Source: DATFDN01 sp963767645
GTDB taxonomy: Bacteria > Pseudomonadota > Alphaproteobacteria > Acetobacterales > Acetobacteraceae
Direction: 5' to 3'
NCBI GenBank assembly: GCA_963767645.1
Contig: CAVYEW010000001.1
Coordinates: 186,001 to 250,000 of the forward strand
DNA: 64,000 nt
Shown here: positions 8,942-17,892 of the stretch, piece after piece
Position numbering within the stretch: the first letter of the stretch is position 1
Layout: every line of letters starts with the position of its first letter
The notes under the pieces: model-generated
Seen by the model: only the letters and a program-made list of their open reading frames with translations
Told to the model about the DNA's origin: nothing
Databases searched by the model: none
Program-made: the position numbers and the translations under genes

Positions 8942-9322
8942 TCACCAGATCGTCTTGACCCCATAATCGGCGAACCGGGAGTCGTCGGTGATCACAGTCA
9001 TGTCGTTGCCCAGCGCAGTGGCTACAAGCATTCGATCCATCGGATCCTTGTGATGAGCGGGAAGCTGATTCGCGCGCTCGGCATCTTCCCAACTTAGGCC
9101 TTGAAACCGAAACCCGAGTTGCGCGAGGTGACCCGCAAAGCTACCGGTCGGGGCCGGCAATGTCGGTATCTTGCCGATGCTGGCCTTGCGAGTGAGTTCC
9201 CATACCGTCACCGGCGAGACCCACACCTCGCCCTGCATAAGCAAGATGCCAGCCTGCGTCATCGGGCTGTCGCCCGTGCCGAAGAAGGCCAGCAAAGCGC
9301 AAGCATCTGCGAGATGCCTCAC
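8942..9322 (-). CDS. vapC: VapC-type PIN-domain toxin
   Basis: A 126-residue PIN-domain ribonuclease. The likely acidic site is Asp6 (HLADACALLAF), Glu42 (VWELTRKASIGK), Asp96 (DPMDRMLVATA) and Asp113/114 (VITDDSRF). VapC toxins cut RNA, often initiator tRNA, when released from their antitoxin. GTG 9322 overlaps the antitoxin stop as GTGA, so the toxin is translationally coupled and its N-terminus fits the family. The antitoxin precedes it, as is typical. GTG rather than ATG may keep toxin output low. Confidence 0.9.
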   Translation of the reverse strand: MRHLADACALLAFFGTGDSPMTQAGILLMQGEVWVSPVTVWELTRKASIGKIPTLPAPTGSFAGHLAQLGFRFQGLSWEDAERANQLPAHHKDPMDRMLVATALGNDMTVITDDSRFADYGVKTIW

Positions 9323-9567
9323 GGCCACCCTTCCGCTTCCATCTCCGCATCCGTCATCGGCGCAAGGACGTCTGGATCGTACTTGAAATCCTCCCAGCCT
9401 GGATACTTCCGCCATAGACCGGGCTCGCGTTTCACCCTCTCCACGGCAGGCACCAGCTTCGCAACCGGCGTTCCATTGCGGGCAATCACGACCTCCTCCC
9501 CGCTTTCTACTGCGGAAAGGAGCTGCGAAAGGGTCGTCTTCGCCTCGTGGACGTTGACGATTTTCAT
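9319..9567 (-). CDS. vapB: Phd/YefM-type antitoxin
   Basis: An 82-residue antitoxin of the Phd/YefM fold. The N-terminal DNA-binding part contains VNVHEAKTTLSQLLSAVE and GEEVVIARNGTPVAKLVP. The acidic C-terminal tail (DPDVLAPMTDAEMEAEG) is the part that would bind the PIN toxin. It starts the operon and overlaps vapC by GTGA. Antitoxins of this type repress their own promoter, which should lie between 9568 and about 9650. It sits beside two damaged genes, a plausible acquired position. Confidence 0.9.
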   Translation of the reverse strand: MKIVNVHEAKTTLSQLLSAVESGEEVVIARNGTPVAKLVPAVERVKREPGLWRKYPGWEDFKYDPDVLAPMTDAEMEAEGWP

Positions 9568-9659
9568 CTGGCACCTGTTTAGCTAACGGCGGACTAAGCT
9601 ACACATCAAGCGCAGAGCGGTCAAGCTCCGAGGCGACCTCAGCCACAAACAACGAGGCT

Positions 9660-9857
9660 TTACGCCGCCTTCGCCAGAGTGATCGCGCTGGCATCGAACG
9701 CAGCGAAGGTGGTCCCCAGGATGCCGAGCCCGTTGCAGCCATTGGCGAGCAGCCAGCGGCAATGCGCCGCCATGCGGTCGAGATCGACCGCGAGATCGGC
9801 ATCCATCGGCGTCAGCACGGCGGCGTTCACGGCCCGGAACAGGGCATCCGTCGACAC
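9660..9857 (-). pseudogene. 5' remnant of a dihydrodipicolinate synthase-family gene
   Basis: From GTG 9857, preceded by AAGGAG, the frame encodes about 47 residues typical of the N-terminus of the DHDPS/NAL aldolase family: AAVLTPMDADLAVDLDRM, then CRWLLANGCNGLGILGTT. In intact family members the last motif continues GE and leads into a 300-residue barrel. Here it switches to unrelated sequence and stops after 18 more codons. None of the three frames downstream restores the barrel, so this is a truncation rather than a frameshift. The Phd/VapC operon begins about 90 bases further on, suggesting that recombination removed the rest. Confidence 0.7.
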
Positions 9858-10334
9858 GGCACCTTCTCCTTGCCGCGCCGGATGCGCGGCATCCGTCCCG
9901 GCCAGTCGGCGATATGATGCTCGAATGGTCCGGCCCGCCGCTCGGATACCGCGCGCCCGCGCACCGAGATGCCGGCCTCGTGGACGGTCCCCGGATCGCC
10001 GGAAACGAGCGGGTGCCACCAGGCGAGATCCTTGCCCTCGGCCAGCCGACGGTACGCGCAGGACGGCGGCAGCCAGTCCACCTCCCGCACCGTGGCCGGG
10101 GTCAGGCTCACGCAATCGGGCACCCGGCGCTGACGGTGCGCGTAGTCCTTGCACCGGCAGGAACTCGAGATCGAGCAGATGGCAGGCGACGTTGGTGAAC
10201 GAAAGCGCCCCGTCATCCTCGTGGCGCAGCTTGTGCAGGCAGCACCGCCCGCACCCGTCACAGAGCGACTCCCATTCCTCGGGGGTCATCTCCTCAAGCT
10301 GCTTGGCTTTCCAAAACGGACGCGACGCAACCAT
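9827..10334 (-). pseudogene. ycgN: YcgN/YkgJ-type cysteine-cluster protein (UPF0260) with a one-base frameshift
   Basis: Frame one from ATG 10334 encodes PFWKAKQLEEMTPEEWESLC, then DGCGRCCLHKL and FTNVACHLLDLE, exactly the start of the UPF0260 family. The match then leaves this frame. A second frame continues with CRCKDYAHRQRRVPDCVSLT, WLPPSCAYR, DLAWWHPLVSG and VHEAGISVRGR. Removing one T from the TT at about 10163-10165 joins the halves into a normal 150-160 residue protein. The conserved cysteines suggest metal or FeS binding, and the function is unknown. The 3' end overlaps the aldolase remnant in another frame. An error in the sequence is as likely as a real mutation. Confidence 0.75.
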
Positions 10335-10387
10335 CCGGCAGGTGTAGACCAGATCGCGCCAAGCCGGAAATCCACCGCCCGTGCGCC

Positions 10388-11230
10388 TCAACGCGGTGGC
10401 GGTAAGCTTTGCTGCTGGACGCCGCTTCTCTCGAACCCTCCCTGATATCCCGTCATGGGCGCATAGCTGGCCGCGGCTGGCGGGTAGGAGGGAGCGTACC
10501 CCGCCGAGCCTTGTGGAGAGCCGGGCTGGGGCGGATAGCTGGCCTGCGGGTACGGCGCGACCGGCACGCCGAGCCGCGTCAGGATGCCGCGCAGCGGGTC
10601 CGCGCCGGGATTGGCGCCCTGCATGGCGATGACGATCTGCCGCGTATCCAGCCGCTGGCCGTAATAGGCCTGATTCATGCCCAGATCCGCGTTGAGCACG
10701 CTGCCCTCGACCGAGATGCCGGCAAAGGCGCCGCGCGAGGACTGGAACGCCACGATGTCGGCGGTCAGGCCGGTGGTCAGCGCCCCTTGCACGCCGCCGC
10801 CGACCGTGGCGATGGCGAGCGAGACGTCGCCGCCCAGCTTGAAGTGGCTGTTCAGCAGTGCCTCCAGCCCGCGATTGGTCAAAACGGTCAGGATCAGCGC
10901 GCTGTCCTGCAATCCGATCTGCAGGCCGAAGCTGGCGCTGCCGATGGTGAAGAACGCGGGATACGACCAGGTGCCGTTGCCGGCGCGGGCCAGCAGCACG
11001 CAATTCCCGCCCGACCCAGCCAGGAAGAATCCCGCCTTGAAGATGCGCGGGCAGATCAGCACGGCGCGCGACCGGCCGAGCATCATGCGCGGGGTCTGCG
11101 AAATCCGCTGCGTCATCATCTCCTGGACGGTGATGGCCGAGCGGTCGACCAAGGCCTGTTCTTCTTCGGTCTGTGCCTGGGCAAGCATCGGAAACAGAAG
11201 CAGGGCAGCGGCGAGAAGGATGCGTCTCAT
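10388..11230 (-). CDS. Secreted SYLF-domain (YSC84-like) lipid-binding protein
   Basis: A 280-residue exported protein with an N-terminal signal peptide ending in AQA. Residues from about 35 to 205 form the SYLF domain: CPRIFKAGFFLAGSGG, GTWSYPAFFTIGSASFGLQIG, then DIVAFQSSRGAFAGISVEGS. The domain binds lipids in eukaryotes, and bacterial versions are usually periplasmic or membrane-attached. The last 70 residues are rich in Pro, Gln, Tyr and Ser and look disordered (SYPPQPGSPQGSAGYAPSYPP). It lies 54 bases downstream of the YcgN-like gene's start on the same strand. No partner is obvious. Confidence 0.8.
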   Translation of the reverse strand: MRRILLAAALLLFPMLAQAQTEEEQALVDRSAITVQEMMTQRISQTPRMMLGRSRAVLICPRIFKAGFFLAGSGGNCVLLARAGNGTWSYPAFFTIGSASFGLQIGLQDSALILTVLTNRGLEALLNSHFKLGGDVSLAIATVGGGVQGALTTGLTADIVAFQSSRGAFAGISVEGSVLNADLGMNQAYYGQRLDTRQIVIAMQGANPGADPLRGILTRLGVPVAPYPQASYPPQPGSPQGSAGYAPSYPPAAASYAPMTGYQGGFERSGVQQQSLPPPR

Positions 11231-11289
11231 GACTAGGTCTCCCCAGGCCAGCAGCTAGCACGCGGTCCCGAGTCGGCGAGCGGATGTGT

Positions 11290-11910
11290 TCAATATCCCG
11301 GCAGCTCGTTCACGCACACGACCCGCCAGCCGGAGTGATGGCGCTCCAGGCGGGTGAGCGAGAGATTCTGGATGGCCATATGCAGCGCGTTGTCCGGCCC
11401 GATATTGAGCGCGTGCGCGACCATGGCGCGGATCGTGCCGCCGTGGCTCACCACCACGACCTCGGCACCACGATGCGCGCGCGCCAGCCGCTCCATCGCG
11501 ACCCCGGCTCGCGCTATCACGTCGGCAATCAACTCGCCGCCCGGCGGGCGCTCATGGCCGGCTAATGGCCAGAAGGCATGCGCCGGTTGCGCCAAGCGCG
11601 CCGGCAGTTCGGCATGGGGCAGGCCGTGCCACTCGCCCAAGGACTGCTCGATAAGCGCGGCCTCCGTCGCCAACTCCGTGACCGGATACCCGGCGGCGAA
11701 GATCGCCTCGGCGGTACGCCGCGTGCGCGACAACGGCGTAACGATCCAGTGCGCCGGACGCGGCAAGCGCCGGGCCAGCGCGCGATACATGGGCGCCTGC
11801 TCGATCAGGCTGGCCGGGCATAGCTCGACATCCAGCGTGCCATACAGGTACGCGCGCGCGTTCTCCTCCACGACGGCGTGGCGGACCAGACAGAAGGACG
11901 CGATGCTCAC
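11290..11910 (-). CDS. Histidine phosphatase family protein
   Basis: About 206 residues of the phosphoglycerate-mutase-like phosphatase fold. The phosphohistidine motif is LVRHA (usually RHG), the second arginine sits in TPLSRTRRTAEAIF, a Glu lies in LGEWHG, and the second histidine is in VVVSHGGTIRAM. GTG 11910 overlaps the ABC permease stop as GTGA and gives the natural N-terminus (SIASFCLVRHA). Members include alpha-ribazole phosphatase and sugar-phosphate phosphatases; the substrate is not evident. Coupling to the ABC exporter is positional only. Confidence 0.82.
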   Translation of the reverse strand: MSIASFCLVRHAVVEENARAYLYGTLDVELCPASLIEQAPMYRALARRLPRPAHWIVTPLSRTRRTAEAIFAAGYPVTELATEAALIEQSLGEWHGLPHAELPARLAQPAHAFWPLAGHERPPGGELIADVIARAGVAMERLARAHRGAEVVVVSHGGTIRAMVAHALNIGPDNALHMAIQNLSLTRLERHHSGWRVVCVNELPGY

Positions 11911-12713
11911 TCGCCGATGCTCAGCAGGGCGCCGCGGAGCCGAGCCTGGCGCAGCTGGCGCGCGAACAGAAATCCAGCAGCAGCAGACCAGCCCGCGTTC
12001 AGCAGGATGGCCGCGATCAGCTGGTCCCAAGAAATTACGCCATGAAGCAGCGCCGCGCGCATCCCCTCGAACACGTGCGACGCCGGAACCACGAAGGACA
12101 CTGCCTGCATCACGTGCGGCAGTACCGCGACCGGGTAGAACACCGCCGCGAAGGGGGTCAGTGCGAATAGCACCGACCAAGCCAGCGCCTCCGCACCGGC
12201 CCCATGGCGCAGGATCAGCGACACCACGCCGAGCGCCACCCACCACCCCATGACCATCAGATTGGCGAAGAACAGCACAAGCACCGGCCCCAGCGCGAAC
12301 AGGTTGAACGCATAGAGCAGCCACGCGATGCAGATCGCCGGCAGCAAGCCGATCAGCATCCGGACTACCGAGAGGGCAAGGAGCGCCGCCACCAGCTCCC
12401 ACGGGCGTAGCGGCGAGACGAAGACATGGCCGAGATTGCGCGACCACACCTCCTCCATGAAGCTGATCGCCACGCCCATCTGGCTGCGCAGCGCCACCTC
12501 CCACAGCAGCACGCCGCCGAGCAGCGTGGCGCCGGCCAGCGTGCCGGCGCTGGTGCCCATGCGCGCGGCGACGAAGCTTGCCGTGAAGCCCCAGATCAGC
12601 ATCTGCAGGACCGGCCAGTAGGCCAGCTCCAGCAGCCGGGGCCAGGAACCCCGATAGAGCGCCAGATGCCGGTACAGCATGGCCCAGATGCGGCGGAGAG
12701 GTGACGGCCTCAT
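11907..12713 (-). CDS. ABC-2 type transporter permease
   Basis: A 268-residue membrane protein with six predicted hydrophobic segments in the ABC-2 export family. It has a long first cytoplasmic loop, an FMEEVWSRNLGHVFVSPLRP coupling segment and FVVPASHVFEGMR near the C-terminus. It would pair with the ATPase encoded just upstream; ATGA joins the two. Exporters of this kind handle drugs, polysaccharides or lipids. No substrate-specific partner is visible, although the rhamnose gene cluster starts about 1.3 kb further upstream. Confidence 0.85.
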   Translation of the reverse strand: MRPSPLRRIWAMLYRHLALYRGSWPRLLELAYWPVLQMLIWGFTASFVAARMGTSAGTLAGATLLGGVLLWEVALRSQMGVAISFMEEVWSRNLGHVFVSPLRPWELVAALLALSVVRMLIGLLPAICIAWLLYAFNLFALGPVLVLFFANLMVMGWWVALGVVSLILRHGAGAEALAWSVLFALTPFAAVFYPVAVLPHVMQAVSFVVPASHVFEGMRAALLHGVISWDQLIAAILLNAGWSAAAGFLFARQLRQARLRGALLSIGE

Positions 12714-13459
12714 GCCGGCGCCTCCGCGCGCGCATGGCGCCGGTCGCGGGCGATGTCGAGAAACACTTCCTCCAGATCCTCCCGCCCGTAGCGGGCGAGC
12801 AACGCGGTCGGGCTGCCGCGATCGACGATGCGCCCGGATTTCAGCATCAGCACCTCGGAGCAGAGCCGCTCCACCTCGGCCATGTTGTGCGAGGCGAGCA
12901 GAATCGTGCAGCCCGTCTCGTCGCGGTAGCGCTCAAGCCATGTGCGGACCCAGTCCCCGGTATCGGGATCGAGGCTCGCGGTCGGCTCGTCCAGCAGCAG
13001 CACATCGGGCCGATTGATCAGCGCCTTGGCCAGGGACACACGGGTCTTCTGCCCGGCGGAGAGCTGGCCGGCGCGGCGGTGCAGGAAGCTCGTCATGTCG
13101 AGTTCCTCGGCCAGTTCCCCGATGCGCCGTTCCAGACGAGGCACGCCATAGAGATGACCGTAGACGCGCAAATTCTGCGCCACGGTCAGCCGCTGCGGCA
13201 GGGAGACATAGGGCGAGGAGAAGTTCATCCGGGCCAGAGCGGCGAAGCGGTCGGTGGCCATGTCGCGCCCCAAAACCTCGATCCACCCGGCGGTCGGTAT
13301 CAGCAGGCCAAGCAGCATGGCGATGGTGGTCGTCTTGCCCGCCCCGTTGCCGCCCAACAGCCCCACCGTCTCCCCTGAAGGCACGGCGAACTCGATCGAG
13401 TCTACGGCAAGCACGTCGCCGTATCGCTTGGTGAGCCGCTCTACCCGAATTGCGTCCAT
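12710..13459 (-). CDS. ABC transporter ATP-binding protein (ABC-2 exporter)
   Basis: A 249-residue ATPase. Walker A is GGNGAGKTT, the Q-loop region follows, the signature is LSAGQKTRVSLAKAL (SAGQ in place of SGGQ), Walker B is DVLLLDEPTASLDPDT and the switch His is in LLASHNM. ATG 13459 is used because it starts directly at the conserved first strand (DAIRVERLTKRYG). The frame is open upstream, but that stretch overlaps the DUF29 gene's 3' end. It forms a two-component exporter with the following permease. Confidence 0.88.
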   Translation of the reverse strand: MDAIRVERLTKRYGDVLAVDSIEFAVPSGETVGLLGGNGAGKTTTIAMLLGLLIPTAGWIEVLGRDMATDRFAALARMNFSSPYVSLPQRLTVAQNLRVYGHLYGVPRLERRIGELAEELDMTSFLHRRAGQLSAGQKTRVSLAKALINRPDVLLLDEPTASLDPDTGDWVRTWLERYRDETGCTILLASHNMAEVERLCSEVLMLKSGRIVDRGSPTALLARYGREDLEEVFLDIARDRRHARAEAPA

Positions 13460-13532
13460 GGATCGCGGAGATAAGGCTGTCCGCACCGCGCCGCCAGGAG
13501 GCGGTGCGATGCCCGCCGAGCTAGTCAGGCAT

Positions 13533-14009
13533 CTAGGGACCGAGCACCTGGCCCTCCTCATAGATCAGGCTGGGAAGGGCTTCCACGGGTTCGCCGTGAT
13601 CCGCAAGCGCCTCCTTGACGAGCCGCCGCGCCCGTTCGGTCTCACGGGCGATGATCGCGGCCAGATCCCGCCTCAGACTCGGGCTGTCGTCAAGCACATC
13701 CTCGATATCGTCGCGCACCCGAAGCACGGTGTCGCGCCATCCAGCGCGTGGCGCAGTGGCTGGGGAGGCTTGCAGCTTCATCCGGTGCTCGATCACGGTC
13801 CGGACAAGGCTCGCCAAGCTACGCTTCTCGGCTCTTCCCAAAGCCTCGATCTCCTCGGCGATATTCTCCAGATCCGCCTCGGACAGCCGGCGGCCCCTTA
13901 GCAGCGCGGCTTGCTCCTTCGTCCAAGCATAGAAATCAACGTCGTAGATCGACCGAGCACAATTGTCAGAGCCGGACAGCACAGGTGGCGGGGTTATCGC
14001 GCTCGTCAT
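13533..14009 (-). CDS. DUF29 family protein
   Basis: About 158 residues with the full DUF29 pattern: YDVDFYAWTKEQAALLR, then DLENIAEEIEALGRAEKRSL and a helical rest. DUF29 proteins are small all-helical proteins, common in cyanobacteria and alphaproteobacteria, without a known activity. ATG 14009 is preferred to GTG 14030. It stands alone between the exporter ATPase and the rhamnose operon, all on the minus strand. Confidence 0.85.
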   Translation of the reverse strand: MTSAITPPPVLSGSDNCARSIYDVDFYAWTKEQAALLRGRRLSEADLENIAEEIEALGRAEKRSLASLVRTVIEHRMKLQASPATAPRAGWRDTVLRVRDDIEDVLDDSPSLRRDLAAIIARETERARRLVKEALADHGEPVEALPSLIYEEGQVLGP

Positions 14010-14056
14010 GAGAGCGAAGTTAGGCCACACCGATTGCGAGCGGAAGGCGCAGCCGT

Positions 14057-14930
14057 CTACACGGCTTCCCGCTCGGCCGCGAAGATCGCATCCACCATCG
14101 CCCCGAGGCTATCGCGCCAATGCGGCAGGCGAACGCCGAACGTGGCCGCCAGCTTGCCGCAGTCCAGCCGCGAGTTCGGGCGGCCGCCGGGCCGGCGTGG
14201 GCCAATCGGCGGTGGCGATGGCCTCCACCTCGGGCGGGGTCAGGCCGTGACGCTCCGCCTCGTCGAACGTCGCGCGCGCAAGGCCGTGCCACGTCGTCCA
14301 GCCGGTGCCGGCGGCATGGAACACCCCGGCTTGGTCGGCGAGGCGCCCGGCAACCGCCAGGATCGCGTCCGCGAGATCCGCTGCGGTGGTCGGGCAACCC
14401 CTCTGATCGGCGACGACGCGCAGCCGGCCGGTGCGCCGCGCCGCGGCCAGCATGGTGCGCACGAAGTTCTTGCCGGTCGGCGAGTAGACCCAGGAGGTGC
14501 GCAGCACGATCGCGCTCGGAAGGGCCTGCAGCACTGCCTGCTCCCCGGCCAGCTTGCTCGCTCCGTAGACGCCTTGCGGCGAGGTCGGGTCGATCTCGTC
14601 GTACGGCGCCCCCTTCAGCCCGTCGAAGACGTAGTCGGTGGAGACATGGATCAGCTTCGCGCCGGCGGCGGCGCAGAGCCGTGCCAGCAGCGCCGGTCCG
14701 TCGCGGTTGGCCCGGAATGCGGCCTTGGCCTCCGTTTCTGCGGCGTCAACGGCTGTATAGGCAGCGGCGTTGACGACCAGAGCGGGGGAGATCGCGCGGA
14801 ACACGCCTTCAACGCTCTCGGGCCGGTCGAAATCGAAATCGGGCCGCCCCACGCGCCGGACCCGATCGCCACCAGCCGCCGCCAGTGCGGTGGCAAGCTG
14901 GCCCGCTCCGCCTGTGACCAGGATCGTCAC
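14057..14930 (-). pseudogene. rfbD: dTDP-4-dehydrorhamnose reductase, frameshifted near the C-terminus
   Basis: Last step of dTDP-L-rhamnose synthesis, an NAD(P)H-dependent SDR. The N-terminus has VTGGAGQLATALA, HVSTDYVFDG and a YGASK catalytic motif. The conserved TADWPTPARRP reads into the wrong frame where RfbD has N-S-R-L. Dropping one base in the CCCG at about 14179-14183 restores NSRLDCGKLAATFGV and a proper end, AMVDAIFAAEREAV, with a stop at 14057. As written the last 40 residues are lost; a sequencing error is likely. GTG 14930 overlaps the rfbC stop (GTGA), so this is the last gene of rfbBACD. Confidence 0.85.
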
Positions 14931-15484
14931 GCAGCGAACCAGGAAGGGCAGTCGCGCAAGAGCGGCAGCTCCATGTCCTTGTCGGACAGCAGCGCGGAAT
15001 CCGGCGCGACCGGCCAGGGCAGCGCCAGGTCGGGATCGTTCCAGATCACCCCGCGCTCGGCGGCGCGGTCGTAGTCCGCCGTGACCTTGTAGCTCACCTC
15101 GGTCTCCGGCTCGAGCGTGCAGAAGCCGTGCAGAAAGCCGCCGGGAATCCAAAGCTGCGACCAGTTCTCCGCGCTCAACACCGCCGCGACATGCTTGCCG
15201 TAGCTGGAGGAGCCGTGGCGGACATCCACCGCCACGTCCCAGATCGCCCCGCGCACGCAGCGCACCAGCTTGCCCTGGATGCTGGGGGCGACCTGCAGGT
15301 GCAGCCCCCGCACCGTCCCGCGCCGCGTCGACAGGCTGTGGTTGTCCTGGACGAACGGCCCAGCGATGCCGAGCGCGGCATAGCGCCGCTGGCTCCAGGT
15401 CTCGGAGAAGAAGCCGCGCTGATCGGCGAAGCGCGGCGGGGTCAGCAGAAGGACCTCCGGAATGGCCAGGCGTTCGACGTTCAT
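14927..15484 (-). CDS. rfbC: dTDP-4-dehydrorhamnose 3,5-epimerase
   Basis: A 185-residue cupin-fold epimerase of normal length that acts on dTDP-4-keto-6-deoxyglucose. DQRGFFSETW, FVQDNHSLS, GTVRGLHLQ with the catalytic His, and GAIWDVAVDVR are all present, as is the GFLHGFCTLEPETEVSYKVT segment. The start ATG overlaps the rfbA stop (ATGA) and the stop overlaps the rfbD start (GTGA), so translation is coupled throughout. Confidence 0.95.
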   Translation of the reverse strand: MNVERLAIPEVLLLTPPRFADQRGFFSETWSQRRYAALGIAGPFVQDNHSLSTRRGTVRGLHLQVAPSIQGKLVRCVRGAIWDVAVDVRHGSSSYGKHVAAVLSAENWSQLWIPGGFLHGFCTLEPETEVSYKVTADYDRAAERGVIWNDPDLALPWPVAPDSALLSDKDMELPLLRDCPSWFAA

Positions 15485-16356
15485 CCGTGCTTCCCGTCCG
15501 CCACCTCGCGCAGCGCCCGGCCAAGCTCGGTCTTGCCCAGCGCCTCGGCCTCCCGCTTCAGCGCGGCGGCATCGATGAATCCCATGCGGAACGCCACCTC
15601 CTCGGGGCAGCCGACCAGCAGCCCGGTGCGCGCCTGGATGGTCTGCACGAACGTCGCCGCTTGCAGCAGGCTGTCGGGCGTGCCGGCGTCGAGCCAGGCG
15701 CAGCCGCGCGACAGGCGCTCGACATGCAGCTTGCCGGCCTCAAGATACAGCCGGTTGAGGTCGGTGATCTCCAGCTCGCCGCGCGCGGACGGGCGGATGG
15801 CGGCAGCGAGTTCCGTCACGTCCTGATCGTAGAAATAGAGGCCCGTCACCGCCCAGTCGGAGCGTGGTTTGACCGGCTTCTCCTCGATTTCGACCGCGCG
15901 ACCGGCCGCGTCGAACATGACGACGCCATACCGCTCCGGGTCGCGCACCTCGTAGGCGAACACGGTGGCCCCGCTCGTGCGCGCAATGGCCTGGCGGAGC
16001 AGCGTCGAGAGATGGTCGGCATGGATCAGGTTGTCGCCGAGCGCCAGCGCGCAGGCCTCGCCCGCGATCCAGTCCCGCCCGATCAGGAAGGCTTGCGCCA
16101 GCCCTTCCGGCCTCGGCTGCTCGGCATACGCGATGCGCACGCCAAGCCGCGCGCCATCGCCCAGCAGGCGGCGGAACTGCGGCAGATCCTGCGGCGTGGA
16201 GATCACCAGGATGTCGCGAATCCCCGCCAGCATCAGGGTGGAGAGCGGGTAGTAGATCATCGGCTTGTCATAAACCGGCAGAAGCTGCTTCGAGGCGGCC
16301 AGCGTCGCCGGATGCAGCCTTGTGCCGGAGCCGCCGGCGAGGATGATTCCCTTCAC
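15481..16356 (-). CDS. rfbA: Glucose-1-phosphate thymidylyltransferase
   Basis: First enzyme of the dTDP-rhamnose pathway, making dTDP-glucose. About 291 residues, as expected. The nucleotidyltransferase signature ILAGGSGTRLHP is at the start, followed by SKQLLPVYDKPMIYYPLSTL, ALGDNLIH and EIEEKP. GTG 16356 overlaps the rfbB stop (GTGA), and no better start fits the motif at the N-terminus. Second gene in the order B-A-C-D. Confidence 0.95.
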   Translation of the reverse strand: MKGIILAGGSGTRLHPATLAASKQLLPVYDKPMIYYPLSTLMLAGIRDILVISTPQDLPQFRRLLGDGARLGVRIAYAEQPRPEGLAQAFLIGRDWIAGEACALALGDNLIHADHLSTLLRQAIARTSGATVFAYEVRDPERYGVVMFDAAGRAVEIEEKPVKPRSDWAVTGLYFYDQDVTELAAAIRPSARGELEITDLNRLYLEAGKLHVERLSRGCAWLDAGTPDSLLQAATFVQTIQARTGLLVGCPEEVAFRMGFIDAAALKREAEALGKTELGRALREVADGKHG

Positions 16357-17417
16357 GCAGCGATCCCCGTTGTCGTGCCGAGCCGTTGCCCGGCATAGCG
16401 GGACCGCACGCCTTGCCACCAGGCGCGGTTCTCAAGGTACCAGTCGATGGTGCGCGCCAGCCCGGTCTCGAAATCGTGCGGCGCACGCCAATCCAGCGCG
16501 GCCTCGGTGCGTTGCGGGTCAATCTCATAGCGGAAATCATGGCCCGGCCGGTCGGCCACGAACCGGATCAGCCGTGTCCGTGGGCCGGCCGGGTCCGGCG
16601 CCCGATGATCGAGATGGGCGCAGATTGCGCGCACCACGTCGAGATTGGTGCGCGGCTGGCGGGCGCCGATGGCGTAGGTCGTGCCGGGGGTGCCCTGCTC
16701 GATCACGCGCACCAGCGCCGCCGCATGGTCCTCCACGAACAGCCAGTCGCGCTGGTTCGATCCGTCGCCGTACACGGGCAATTCCCTACCCTCCAGCGCG
16801 TTCAGCGTCACCAGCGGGATCAGCTTTTCGGGAAATTGCCAGGGGCCATAGTTGTTGCTCGTGTTGCTGACGATGACCGGCAGCCCATAGGTGTGAAACC
16901 ACGCCCGCGCCAGATGGTCGGACGCGGCCTTGGATGCCGCGTAGGGGCTGCGCGGGTCGTAGCGCGTCTCCTCGGTGAACGCCGGGTCGCCTGCTTCCAG
17001 AGCGCCGAACACCTCGTCGGTGGAGACGTGGTGGAAGCGGAAGGCGTTCCGTGCGGCTTGCGGCAGCCCCGACCAGTAGCGCCGCGCGGCTTCCAGCAGC
17101 ACGAAGCTGCCGACGACGTTGGTCTGGATGAAGGTGCCCGGCCCATCGATGGACCGATCGACATGGCTTTCGGCGGCCAGGTGCATCACCGCATCAGGCC
17201 GATGGGTCGCAAACACCTCCCGCATGATGGCGGCATCGGCGATGTCGGCGCGCACCAGGATGTGGCGCGCATGCTGCCGCGCCTCCTCCAGCGCCTCGTC
17301 GGAGGCAGCGTAGGTCATCTTGTCCACGTTCACGACGACATGGCCCGTGCAGCGCATCAGGTGGCGCACGACGGCCGAGCCGATAAACCCGCAACCACCG
17401 GTCAGAAGCAGCTTCAT
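16353..17417 (-). CDS. rfbB: dTDP-glucose 4,6-dehydratase
   Basis: A 354-residue NAD-dependent extended SDR. It has TGGCGFIGSAVVRHLM, HLAAESHVDRSI with the catalytic-region residues, STDEVFGAL, YAASKAASDHL, and NNYGPWQFPEKLIP. It removes water from dTDP-glucose to give the 4-keto-6-deoxy sugar. ATG 17417 begins at the conserved first strand. It leads the rfbBACD operon, which would feed rhamnose into surface polysaccharide; the GT39 enzyme at 1.8-3.5 kb is not adjacent. Confidence 0.95.
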   Translation of the reverse strand: MKLLLTGGCGFIGSAVVRHLMRCTGHVVVNVDKMTYAASDEALEEARQHARHILVRADIADAAIMREVFATHRPDAVMHLAAESHVDRSIDGPGTFIQTNVVGSFVLLEAARRYWSGLPQAARNAFRFHHVSTDEVFGALEAGDPAFTEETRYDPRSPYAASKAASDHLARAWFHTYGLPVIVSNTSNNYGPWQFPEKLIPLVTLNALEGRELPVYGDGSNQRDWLFVEDHAAALVRVIEQGTPGTTYAIGARQPRTNLDVVRAICAHLDHRAPDPAGPRTRLIRFVADRPGHDFRYEIDPQRTEAALDWRAPHDFETGLARTIDWYLENRAWWQGVRSRYAGQRLGTTTGIAA

Positions 17418-17505
17418 CCGGACGAGCACCCTGCAATTTCGCCTGGGGTTAGGCTGGGCTTGGTTCTGCGGTCAATAAGAATGCATCAAGCCCCTGGTCA
17501 AAGGC

Positions 17506-17892
17506 TCACCGCCGGACCAGCGCCGCCGCGCCATAGTGCCCGGCGGCGACCGCCGCAAGGCACAGCGCAACGGACAACGCAACGTTCGCCAGCGCGGGTG
17601 CGGCTCTTCCTTGGCGAAACAGCTCCAGCGTTTGCAGGCTGAACGAGGAGAAAGTCGTGAACCCGCCGCAAATGCCTATCATGACGAAGGCGCGGGCCTC
17701 GGCGGTCGCAGCGAAACGGCCTCCATTCGTCAGGGTGCCGAAGAAGCCAATGACGAACGATCCGAGAACATTGATGAGGATGGTTCCCCAGGGAAACGTG
17801 GCTCCCGCGATCCGGGCAACGGCGAGCGTCGCCCAGGCCCGCGCCATGCTCCCGAGCGCGCCGCCAAGGCCGATCAACACATAGCTCAACAA
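17506..17892 (-). CDS. crcB: Fluoride exporter CrcB/Fluc
   Basis: A small four-helix membrane protein of about 128 residues. It carries the Fluc marks GGALGSMARAW, FPWGTILINVLGSFVIGFFG and GICGGFTTFSSFS. Dimers form a fluoride channel that protects the cell. No ATG fits: three TTG codons (17895, 17892, 17889) follow an AAGGGG ribosome site, and 17892 gives six-base spacing. No fluoride-riboswitch sequence was recognised upstream. It is divergent from the MarR gene. Confidence 0.88.
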   Translation of the reverse strand: MLSYVLIGLGGALGSMARAWATLAVARIAGATFPWGTILINVLGSFVIGFFGTLTNGGRFAATAEARAFVMIGICGGFTTFSSFSLQTLELFRQGRAAPALANVALSVALCLAAVAAGHYGAAALVRR

